From the NCBI GenBank assembly GCA_937989585.1, contig CALKRW010000035.1:1-49290 (forward strand): DNA of 49,290 nucleotides. The letters are read 5' to 3'. Positions 32,258-39,651 of the stretch are shown here, in pieces (the stretch's first letter is position 1; each line of letters opens with the position of its first letter). This DNA is from an uncultured Porphyromonadaceae bacterium (GTDB lineage Bacteria; Bacteroidota; Bacteroidia; Bacteroidales; Muribaculaceae). The notes beneath the pieces were generated by a model. The model was not told the DNA's origin. It saw nothing but the letters and a program-made list of their open reading frames with translations, and searched no databases. Both the position numbers and the translations under genes were made by a program.

Positions 32258-32545
32258 ATGACAAACTCAGAATGTCGCGCTCTAATTTATCGGCTCAGAA
32301 AGGAAGTCGATGAACTCGCTGCTGCCAAGGAAAGAATCTGCGCCGAATGTGAGGCGCTTAAAGCCTCTGTCAAACCTCTGGCCGAAGGCTATGAAGCCTT
32401 AAAGAAGGAACTTGCCGACAGAATTGTGCCCGCTCCGGCGGATGCGGCCACCTGCGGCGATACCCCTGCCGCGTCAGGGCGCAAAAAAACCGCCTCACTC
32501 TCCCGAAGGAAAATCAGGCGGTCTACCTATAAGAATATGAAAAAA
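32258..32545 (+). pseudogene. coiled-coil reading frame, probably a truncated gene
   Basis: From the ATG at 32258 about 75 residues look like real protein: MTNSECRALIYRLRKEVDE followed by a Lys/Glu/Ala-rich coiled coil to LADRIV, then an Ala/Pro/Gly linker. It has a promoter and a stem-loop upstream. After about 32480 the frame runs into the terminator and then the opposite strand of the pectinesterase gene, staying open to 33205, where it is only a shadow. The gene seems to have lost its proper end or to end by frameshift near the A7 run at 32483-32489. The N-terminus resembles leader coils of some transposase-associated proteins, but I cannot support that. Confidence 0.35.
32483..32522 (-). 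terminator. terminator of the uronate/pectinesterase operon
   Basis: On the minus strand ACCGCCT (32522-32516) pairs with AGGCGGT (32495-32489), with an inner TCC/GGA, followed by TTTTTTT (32489-32483). It lies 24 bp after the pectinesterase stop. Confidence 0.85.
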
Positions 32546-33574
32546 TTATTCGGGAATCTTCGGAATCCAGCCTCCGAGAACCTTCTCGATGGTGTATTCG
32601 GATGCGTCCTTCAGAACTTTGCCGAAGGCGCGGGACGACGTGTCCGAGCCGGGACCCGTGCAGTTGATTTCCGCGAACAGCGCGGTTTTCTCACGCTCGG
32701 GCTTGCCCCAGTTGTGCCATCCTTCGGGACGTATCTGCGAACCTATGTAACAGCGGACATAGACAGTCTTGCCGTAGTCGCGCCACGGGCGCGCGAGCCA
32801 GCACTTTTCCACTCCGGGGTCTGCCGTAAGGCGGCAGTCGGTGAATACGAAACCGTATGCCTTGTCCTCAGGCGTATTCGGAGCGGTGATATAGCCGCCG
32901 CTGCGCTTGTTGCGTATCTCGCAGCGGTTGAACAGTGCCGTTGCGGGCCCGAAGATGAAGTCTACCGAGCCCTCGATATAGCAATCCTCATAATACTGTC
33001 TGCCAAGTCCGTAGGTGTAGAGCGTATCCTGAAATCCCAAGAACCGGCAGTTCTTGAAGAACATCTTGTCACCCGTTGTAAGCACAGCCACGGCCTGTCC
33101 GGCGGTCATGCCTGCGGTGTTCGCGAACGTAACATTCTCGCAGTAGAAATCGTCGGCAAAAATATATACCGACGACGAACCCGACGTGCCGTAGGGATTG
33201 CCTAAGGCATTCGGCTGAGGCGCCGCATGGTCGCAGGTGATGGTCGCGCCGTCCTCGCCGTAAATTGCGAGATTACGCTTGCTCATCGGAATTATCACCT
33301 TCTCGAAATAGACTCCGCTACGGATAAGTATCGAAGTCGTAGCCTTGCTGAAGTCCGGTGCGGCATCAATAGCGGCCTGCACGGTCGCGAAGTCGCCCTT
33401 GCCGCCCTTCGACACAACGAAGTCATAGTGACGCGCAGTCTTATCTGCGACCTCAGTCGCGGCTACCTTACCCTTGTCATCTGAAGCGGATGGCCCGGGA
33501 AGAGGCAGCGCCCCGGCAGACATGGCTGTCAGGACGCTGCAAAGTATGAGTGTACGGATCTTTCCGGTAATCAT
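32546..33574 (-). CDS. pectinesterase (CE8)
   Basis: A 342-residue exported CE8 enzyme that demethylates pectin or its oligomers. After a signal peptide (1-22) and a short linker the domain begins VSKGGKGDFATVQAAIDAAP. The motif series is complete: GVYFEKVIIP, GQAVAVLT, FLGFQDTLYTY (QDT), GSVDFIFGPATALF (DFIFG with catalytic Asp) and CWLARPWRDYGKTV (catalytic Arg). It has no C-terminal surface tag, so a periplasmic role on methylated oligosaccharides is likely, in contrast to the large CE8 at 17.6 kb. Its ATG overlaps the uxaA stop by 4 bp (ATGA). Last gene of the operon. Confidence 0.95.
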   Translation of the reverse strand: MITGKIRTLILCSVLTAMSAGALPLPGPSASDDKGKVAATEVADKTARHYDFVVSKGGKGDFATVQAAIDAAPDFSKATTSILIRSGVYFEKVIIPMSKRNLAIYGEDGATITCDHAAPQPNALGNPYGTSGSSSVYIFADDFYCENVTFANTAGMTAGQAVAVLTTGDKMFFKNCRFLGFQDTLYTYGLGRQYYEDCYIEGSVDFIFGPATALFNRCEIRNKRSGGYITAPNTPEDKAYGFVFTDCRLTADPGVEKCWLARPWRDYGKTVYVRCYIGSQIRPEGWHNWGKPEREKTALFAEINCTGPGSDTSSRAFGKVLKDASEYTIEKVLGGWIPKIPE

Positions 33575-35013
33575 AATGTGACGCCGGTCTTGAAGATTGC
33601 GATTTCCTTTGCGCCAACTTTCTCATGGTGCAGGGGAGCGCCGTCAGCCGTGGCGATTACCTTGGCGGTGAGGGCGTCGAGCACTTCCTCGGGATTCTCG
33701 GTCTCGAGCAGGACACCTGCATTGAAGTCAATCCAGTTGGACTTGTGGGCGGCGAGTTGCGAGTTGGTCGAGATCTTCATTGTTGGTACGAAAGTGCCGA
33801 AGGGAGTTCCGCGGCCTGTGGTGAAAAGCACCATTTGGCAACCCGAAAGAGCAAGCGCGGTCGAGGCCACGAGGTCATTGCCTGGAGCGGTGAGCAGGTT
33901 CAGTCCGGGTTCGGTAGCCTTGTCGGTGTATTTCAGCACGGCCTTGACCTCCGAGGTGCCGCCTTTCTGTACACATCCGAGAGATTTTTCCTCGAGGGTA
34001 GTGATACCGCCGGCCTTGTTGCCAGGTGAGGGATTCTCGTAGATAGGCTGACCGTAGGAGCGGAAGTAGCCCTTGAAGTCGTTGATGAGCGCTACTGTCT
34101 CCTCGAAGATTTCCTTGTTGGCGGCGCGGTTCATCAGTATGGTCTCGGCACCGAACATTTCGGGGACCTCGGTGAGGATGGTCGTGGCGCCCCATGCTGC
34201 GAGACGGTCAGACAAACGGCCCAAGAGCGGGTTGGCAGTGATGCCGGAAAAGCCGTCGGAGCCACCACATTTCAGGCCGACCTTGAGTTTGCTGATGGGC
34301 AGAGGCTGACGTTTGTCACTGCGCATCTTCTCGAGAAGGTCGCGGCAGATCTTGAAGCCTTCCTCAACCTCGTCCTCAACTTCCTGGCCTACGAGGAACC
34401 TGACACGCTCGGTATCGACCTCGCCGACCTCTTCCTTGAAGCGGTCCATCTGGTTGTTCTCGCAGCCGAGACCCAGCACGAGGACGCCGCCGGCATTCGG
34501 ATGACGTACGAGAGCGGCGAGAGCGGCGCGGGTGTTGGCGTGGTCCTGACCGAGTTGCGAGCAGCCGTAATTGTGGGTGAAGGCGCGGACATCGTCAATG
34601 CCGGTAAGGTCGCACTCGGCCTTCAGTCGGTTGATGATGGCGTTGGCCTGGCCGTTGATGCAGCCGACAGTAGGAACGATCCAGAGCTCGTTGCGTATGC
34701 CCATGTCGCCGTTGGCGCGGAGATAGCCGTTGATGGTCGGAGCGGCGGGAACAGTGGCTGTGGGACATTCCACGCGGTTGTACTCATACTCGAGGTCGTC
34801 GCGGAGATTGGTGGCGAGGTTGTGCGAGTGAATCCACTCGCCCTCGGCTATGTCGCAGGTGGCGTGGCCGATGGGGAAACCGTACTTGATTACGTTCTCG
34901 CCCTTCTTGATGGCGCGCAGGGCAACCTTGTGTCCGCGTTTTGCCACGGGATCGTCATCCACCAGAACGACGGCGACATTGTCAGAAGGATGTATCTGAA
35001 GTCTTTGTTTCAT
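33571..35013 (-). CDS. uxaA: altronate dehydratase
   Basis: A 480-residue enzyme that dehydrates D-altronate to 2-keto-3-deoxygluconate. The small N-terminal SAF domain (DNVAVVLVDDDPVAKRGHKV, residues ~10-100) precedes the large UxaA domain with RNELWIVPTVGCINGQAN, FTHNYGCSQLGQDH, GLGCENNQMD, LKCGGSDGFSGITANPLLG and FTTGRGTPFGTFVPTMKIS. The conserved Cys and His residues for iron are present. Length is slightly below the E. coli enzyme. It lies 46 bp after uxaB and overlaps the pectinesterase gene. Confidence 0.95.
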   Translation of the reverse strand: MKQRLQIHPSDNVAVVLVDDDPVAKRGHKVALRAIKKGENVIKYGFPIGHATCDIAEGEWIHSHNLATNLRDDLEYEYNRVECPTATVPAAPTINGYLRANGDMGIRNELWIVPTVGCINGQANAIINRLKAECDLTGIDDVRAFTHNYGCSQLGQDHANTRAALAALVRHPNAGGVLVLGLGCENNQMDRFKEEVGEVDTERVRFLVGQEVEDEVEEGFKICRDLLEKMRSDKRQPLPISKLKVGLKCGGSDGFSGITANPLLGRLSDRLAAWGATTILTEVPEMFGAETILMNRAANKEIFEETVALINDFKGYFRSYGQPIYENPSPGNKAGGITTLEEKSLGCVQKGGTSEVKAVLKYTDKATEPGLNLLTAPGNDLVASTALALSGCQMVLFTTGRGTPFGTFVPTMKISTNSQLAAHKSNWIDFNAGVLLETENPEEVLDALTAKVIATADGAPLHHEKVGAKEIAIFKTGVTL

Positions 35014-35059
35014 TTGATTTTAGGTTTTTGCGCGGCAGAACCGCAGTTTTGGGTGAGAT

Positions 35060-36505
35060 TTAGTTCTCGAGCACTTTGTCGAGAGCGGCCTTCATGCCGT
35101 TGGTGCGGATATCCTCGAGGTAGACGGCGGCAACGTCGGCGAAACCGGGAATTGCCTGATCGATGTCCTCGATAAAGATGCCGGAACCGAGTATGGCATG
35201 GACTGTGCCTTTCCAGTCGCAGAGATTCCAGGCGGCGTTGATTTTTGCCAGATGCTCGGCATCGTCCTCCGGAGTGAAGCCTGATTCGGGTCCGTACAGG
35301 CTCAGCAGAGCGGCGAAGGCAAAAGTCTCGCGGGCGGGAAGTTCACCTGTGCGCTCGTAGAAATCCTTGCACGAGGGATAGTTGCGGGCCTCCCACTTGG
35401 ACAGCGAGTTCAGGGCGATGCTCTTCAGGTAGTGCTTGATGAAGGGATTATAGAAGCGTTCGAGTATACTGTCGGCAAAGGCTTTCAGTGCGGCCGGGTC
35501 TCCTTCAATCATGGGCAGTACCTCGTCGGCGACCATACCGTTGATGAAGGCATTGACCGCAGGCGTGTTGAATGCGTCCATCACCGTCTCGCAGCCCAAT
35601 TGCAGGGCAACGGGAACCATTGCGGTATGCGAGCCGTTGAGAATGCGCACCTTCTTGTCGCGGAACTCCTTGATCGAGGGCATATAGACGACGTGCAGTC
35701 CGCACTTGTCCAGAGGGAATTCCTCCCTGACTGTTTCCCAGCCGTCGCCGCCTATGGCCCAGAGGTGATAGAGTTCTCCCTTGACCACTGCATTGTCGTC
35801 ATAGCCGAGTTCTACCTTGACCTCGTCGATTGTATCGCGGGGAAAACCGGGTACAATACGGTCGACCAGTGTGTCTACGAAGATGTTGTGGTCGCTGACC
35901 CAGCGGCGGAAATCTTCGGGCAGTCCGGCTTCCTCGGCGTGTCTCAGGACATATTCGCGCAGTGTCGTCGAGTTGTTCTCGATGAGTTCGCAGCATAGGA
36001 AAATCAGACCCTTCGAGGGGTCGCCGCTGAAGTGCTGCCAGCGTCTGTACAGCATATTGGTGACCTTGCCGGGGAATGTTACGGGGATGTCGGTCATCAC
36101 CTCGTCGGCCTCGTAGCGGATGCCTGCCTCGGTTGTGTTCGAGACCACGAAACGCAAGTCGGGCGAGAGGACATGCTCCATATATTTGGCATAGTCATCG
36201 GCCGAGGCGATAAGGTCGCCGACACAGGTGATGAGACGGGTCTCACGCTTGGGCTTTCCGTCCTGGATGCCTTCGAGGATGACATTGTACATGCCGTCCT
36301 GCGCCTGCAGGGTAGCGAAACCGCGGCCCGCGCTGAAACGGGGCGAGACAATGGCGACGTCGGTGTCGAGTATGCCTTTCTCGTCTGCTATGTCAATCAT
36401 CCAGTCGACAAAGGCGCGTAGGAAATTGCCGTCGCCGAACTGCAAGACACGTACGGGACGTGTCTTGCGGCTGACGGTGGCGTTGTTGAGTTTTTTAAGT
36501 TCCAT
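35060..36505 (-). CDS. uxaB: tagaturonate reductase (altronate oxidoreductase)
   Basis: A 481-residue NAD-dependent enzyme of the mannitol dehydrogenase family that reduces D-tagaturonate to D-altronate. The N-terminal Rossmann part has RVLQFGDGNFLRAFVDWM and VSPRFSAGRGFATLQAQDG. The second domain has RIVPGFPRDTIDEVK, LYHLWAIGGDGWE and KVRILNGSHTAMVPVALQLG with the catalytic Lys/Asn/His region. The length matches E. coli UxaB (about 483). Neighbours uxaA, exuT and uxaC exclude fructuronate reductase or mannitol dehydrogenase as the main call. Confidence 0.93.
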   Translation of the reverse strand: MELKKLNNATVSRKTRPVRVLQFGDGNFLRAFVDWMIDIADEKGILDTDVAIVSPRFSAGRGFATLQAQDGMYNVILEGIQDGKPKRETRLITCVGDLIASADDYAKYMEHVLSPDLRFVVSNTTEAGIRYEADEVMTDIPVTFPGKVTNMLYRRWQHFSGDPSKGLIFLCCELIENNSTTLREYVLRHAEEAGLPEDFRRWVSDHNIFVDTLVDRIVPGFPRDTIDEVKVELGYDDNAVVKGELYHLWAIGGDGWETVREEFPLDKCGLHVVYMPSIKEFRDKKVRILNGSHTAMVPVALQLGCETVMDAFNTPAVNAFINGMVADEVLPMIEGDPAALKAFADSILERFYNPFIKHYLKSIALNSLSKWEARNYPSCKDFYERTGELPARETFAFAALLSLYGPESGFTPEDDAEHLAKINAAWNLCDWKGTVHAILGSGIFIEDIDQAIPGFADVAAVYLEDIRTNGMKAALDKVLEN

Positions 36506-36514
36506 TTATAAATT

Positions 36515-36581
36515 ATGTATCAGTATCGGAATAATTATAATGTATCAGTCACGGATTATTATAATGTATCAGTCACGAACT
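36515..36581. repeat. short tandem repeat between exuT and uxaB
   Basis: Three copies of an AT-rich unit beginning ATGTATCAGT start at 36515, 36540 and 36564 (periods 25 and 24 bp). Copies 2 and 3 share ATGTATCAGTCACG. The array fills most of the 85-bp gap between the two genes, in the leader of uxaB. Confidence 0.8.
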
Positions 36582-36590
36582 GACGCTTCT

Positions 36591-38093
36591 TTATTTGGAA
36601 GGATCGATGATTTTGTATTTGGGAACAAGAGCCTTCATGATGAGCCAGCCTACCAGGTAGGCGCAACCGCAGATGCAGAACACGATGAAGTAGCCTGCGG
36701 GCTTGCCTTCAAAACTCATGAAACTCATGTTGGTCTGTGCCGAGTAGTCGAAGAGGACACCCGAACCGTAGTTGATAAGTGTCGAGCCGATACCGCCGGC
36801 CATGCCGCCGATACCGATGATGGTTGCGACGGTCGATTTGGGGAACATGTCGGAAACGACGGTATAGATGTTGGCGCTCCAGGACTGGTGTGCGGCGCCG
36901 GCGATACCGATGATGATGATAGGCCACCATTGTGATACGGAACTCAGAGGCTGGGCGAGCAGTGCGAGCAGAGGGAATATGGCGAAGATGAGCATGGCCT
37001 TCATGCGCGACTGATAGGGGTCGGTCTTGAGGCCGAGACGTGCGGCACGGTCCATGAAGACTGTAGGCAGTTTGCCGCCGTAGATTGAAAGCATGGTGAT
37101 GAGGTAGAGCACGAAAATCATGAGCATGCCCTCGCCTTCGGAGGTCGACAGTTTGAATACGTCGTTGATGTAAGCGGGAGTCCAGAAGAGGAAGAACCAC
37201 CATACGCCGTCGGTTAGGAACTTGCCGAAGAACACAGCCCAGGTCTGGGGATACTTGAAGCATTTGAAGAAAGGAATCGAGGGAGTCTTTGAGTCCTCGA
37301 TCTCGGCCTTCTGCTTTGCAGTCTCGTCCTCGTCGTGGTTGTCCTGCTCGATATAGGCAAGTTCGGCAGCGTTGACGCGGGGGTTCTTGGCGGGTTCCTT
37401 ATACAGGAATACCCAGAAGCCCATCCAGACGAAACCGAGTGCGCCGATGATGATGAAAGCCATCTCCCAGCCATTGCCCCAGCCTATGCTCTGGAAGTAT
37501 TTGGCGAGCGGGCCGATGGAGAAGGGGGCGATCAGGGCACCGATGGCAGAACCGGCGTTGAAGATAGAGGTTGCGTATGCGCGGTCGCGTTTCGGGAAGT
37601 ATTCGGCTGTAACCTTAATGGCTGCGGGGAAGTTGCCGGCCTCGCCGAGGGCGAGGATGGTACGTGCGGCCAGGAAGAAGTAAACCGAGACAGTGGCGAT
37701 GGTCAGGGCCATGCCGCTGGAAGCCTCGACCAAAGCGTGAGCGTCGTTGAGACCGAGGGTCCATTCGGTGGCGACACCGCAGGCTGCATGGATGCAGGCG
37801 CCTGCCGACCATACGCCGATGGCCCAGAGGTAGCCTTTCTTTGTACCCATCCAGTCGACAAAGCGGCCGGCGATGAGGTTAGCTACTGCGTAGACGATTG
37901 AGAATACTCCGGTGATGAGGCCGTAGTTGGCGTCAGTCCAGTGGAATTCGGGCGAGATGAACTCTTTCCAGGTAAGTGAGAGAACCTGGCGGTCCATATA
38001 GTTGACGGTGGTGGCGAGGAAGAGCAGCGCGCAGATGACCCAGCGGAAGTTGCTCATCTTCTGGCCGGCCGCCAGTGAAGATGTTGATGACAT
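36591..38093 (-). CDS. exuT: hexuronate transporter (ExuT-like MFS)
   Basis: A 500-residue MFS permease of the anion:cation symporter (ACS) type with about 12 helices. Recognisable are NYMDRQVLSLTWKEF in helix 1, AGRFVDWMGTKKGYL in the 2-3 loop, ARTILALGEAGNFPAAIKVT (helix 4 motif of ExuT/GudP proteins), YFPKRDRAYATSIFNAGSAIG and GVWWFFLFWTPAYINDVF in helix 7. Such proteins import galacturonate or glucuronate with protons. Position between uxaC and uxaB supports galacturonate/glucuronate. A Glu/Asp/Lys-rich cytoplasmic loop lies at about residues 248-270. Confidence 0.92.
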   Translation of the reverse strand: MSSTSSLAAGQKMSNFRWVICALLFLATTVNYMDRQVLSLTWKEFISPEFHWTDANYGLITGVFSIVYAVANLIAGRFVDWMGTKKGYLWAIGVWSAGACIHAACGVATEWTLGLNDAHALVEASSGMALTIATVSVYFFLAARTILALGEAGNFPAAIKVTAEYFPKRDRAYATSIFNAGSAIGALIAPFSIGPLAKYFQSIGWGNGWEMAFIIIGALGFVWMGFWVFLYKEPAKNPRVNAAELAYIEQDNHDEDETAKQKAEIEDSKTPSIPFFKCFKYPQTWAVFFGKFLTDGVWWFFLFWTPAYINDVFKLSTSEGEGMLMIFVLYLITMLSIYGGKLPTVFMDRAARLGLKTDPYQSRMKAMLIFAIFPLLALLAQPLSSVSQWWPIIIIGIAGAAHQSWSANIYTVVSDMFPKSTVATIIGIGGMAGGIGSTLINYGSGVLFDYSAQTNMSFMSFEGKPAGYFIVFCICGCAYLVGWLIMKALVPKYKIIDPSK

Positions 38094-38180
38094 GATACGA
38101 TTGGTTTAGATGGTATGAAAATATCCGGCACGCCGGAAACCCGGAAGTGAGTCCGGATTCCGGCATGTCGGGATGAGGTA

Positions 38181-39596
38181 TTAGAATTTGAAGTACTCCT
38201 TGGCGTTGCCGTAGCAGACCTTGGCGACGATTTCCTTGCCGATGAAGTCGAGTTCGGAAGCGGGGAGCAGACCCTTCTCGACGTCGTTGCCGATGAGGTT
38301 GCAGAGGGTGCGGCGGAAGTACTCGTGGCGGGGATACGAGAGGAACGAGCGGGAGTCGGTGAGCATGCCGACGAAGCGGCTGAGCAGGCCGAGCACGCTG
38401 AGTGCGTTCATCTGCTTCTCCATGCCGTCCTTCTGGTCAAGGAACCACCAGCCCGAGCCGAACTGAATCTTGCCTGCGCCGTAGCGTCCGTCCTGGAAGT
38501 TGCCGAGCATAGTGGCCACGAGTTCGTTGTCGCGGGGGTTGAGGTTGTAGATGATGGTCTTGGTGAGTTTGTCCTGCGAGGCCAGTTTGTCGAGGAACTT
38601 GCTCATGTTCTTGGCCACGGTGAAGTCGCCGATGGAGTCGAAGCCGGTGTCGGGGCCGAGCTGGGCCATCATGCGTGAGTTGTTGTTGCGGATAGCGCCG
38701 TAGTGGAACTGCTGTGTCCAGCCCGAGTCGTGGTCCATGATGCCGAACTCGACCATCATGGCAGTCTTGAACTTGCGAGTCTCCTCAGGAGTCAGTTCGA
38801 GTCCGTCGACGTAGACCTTGCGGAAGAGTGCGTCAGCCTCTTCGGGAGTGTAGTCCTCGCAGTAGAATTCCTCGATGCCGTGGTCGCTCAGGCGGCAGCC
38901 GACGCTCTCGAAGAAATCGTGACGCTTCTGCAGTGCGGCGATAAGGTCGCCGAAGTTGTTGATTGCAACGCCCGAAACCTCGGCGAGTCTGTCGATGTAA
39001 GCCTTGTATTCGGCGGGATTCTCGACGGCCATGGCCTTATCGGGACGCCAGGTGGGGAGCATCTTGACGGCGAAACCGTCATTCCTGACCTTGAGGTGGT
39101 TCTCAAGCGAGTCAACTGGGTCATCGGTGGTGCAGACAGTCTCTACATTGTAGTGAAGCATGAGGCCGCGGGCGGAACGCTCGGGAGTCTGGAGCATGGC
39201 CGTACAGTGGTCGTAGATATGCCTTGCTGTCTTGGGCGAGAGCAGGTCGGTGACACCGAAGGCGGTCTTCAGTTCGAGGTGAGTCCAGTGGTAGAGCGGG
39301 TTTCGCATGGTGTAAGGCACTGTCTCGGCCCATTTCTCGAACTTCTCCCAGTCGGTGGTGTCCTTGCCGGTGCAATAGCGCTCGTCTACGCCGTTGGTGC
39401 GCATCGCGCGCCATTTGTAGTGGTCACCCTCGAGCCAGATTTTGGACAGGTTGGGGAATACGTGGTCATCGGCCACATACTCGGGGATGAGGTGGCAGTG
39501 GTAGTCGATGATGGGCAGACCCTCGGCATACTCATGGTAGAGGCGCTGGGCGGTTGGAGTCTCAAGTACGAAATTCTCGTCGTTGAATGCTTTCAT
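38181..39596 (-). CDS. uxaC: uronate (glucuronate/galacturonate) isomerase
   Basis: A 471-residue enzyme of the amidohydrolase-like superfamily that converts D-galacturonate to D-tagaturonate, or glucuronate to fructuronate. Signatures are GLPIIDYHCHLIPEYVADD (metal-binding HxH), WKWRAMR-like YKWRAMRTNGV, LHYNVETVCTTDDPVDSLE, RLSDHGIEEFYCEDY, GWTQQFHYGAIRNNNSRM and YPRHEYFRRTLCNLIG. The length equals E. coli UxaC (470). It is the first enzyme gene behind the HTCS regulator (55-bp gap). Confidence 0.96.
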   Translation of the reverse strand: MKAFNDENFVLETPTAQRLYHEYAEGLPIIDYHCHLIPEYVADDHVFPNLSKIWLEGDHYKWRAMRTNGVDERYCTGKDTTDWEKFEKWAETVPYTMRNPLYHWTHLELKTAFGVTDLLSPKTARHIYDHCTAMLQTPERSARGLMLHYNVETVCTTDDPVDSLENHLKVRNDGFAVKMLPTWRPDKAMAVENPAEYKAYIDRLAEVSGVAINNFGDLIAALQKRHDFFESVGCRLSDHGIEEFYCEDYTPEEADALFRKVYVDGLELTPEETRKFKTAMMVEFGIMDHDSGWTQQFHYGAIRNNNSRMMAQLGPDTGFDSIGDFTVAKNMSKFLDKLASQDKLTKTIIYNLNPRDNELVATMLGNFQDGRYGAGKIQFGSGWWFLDQKDGMEKQMNALSVLGLLSRFVGMLTDSRSFLSYPRHEYFRRTLCNLIGNDVEKGLLPASELDFIGKEIVAKVCYGNAKEYFKF

Positions 39597-39651
39597 GTTG
39601 GTTTTATTATTTTTTTGTTAGATTGGTATGTTCAGATTATCTGATTAATCA

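Noticed and set aside
36515..36581. Possible CRISPR array
   Set aside because: Only three units, no spacers between them and no cas genes; it is a simple tandem repeat.
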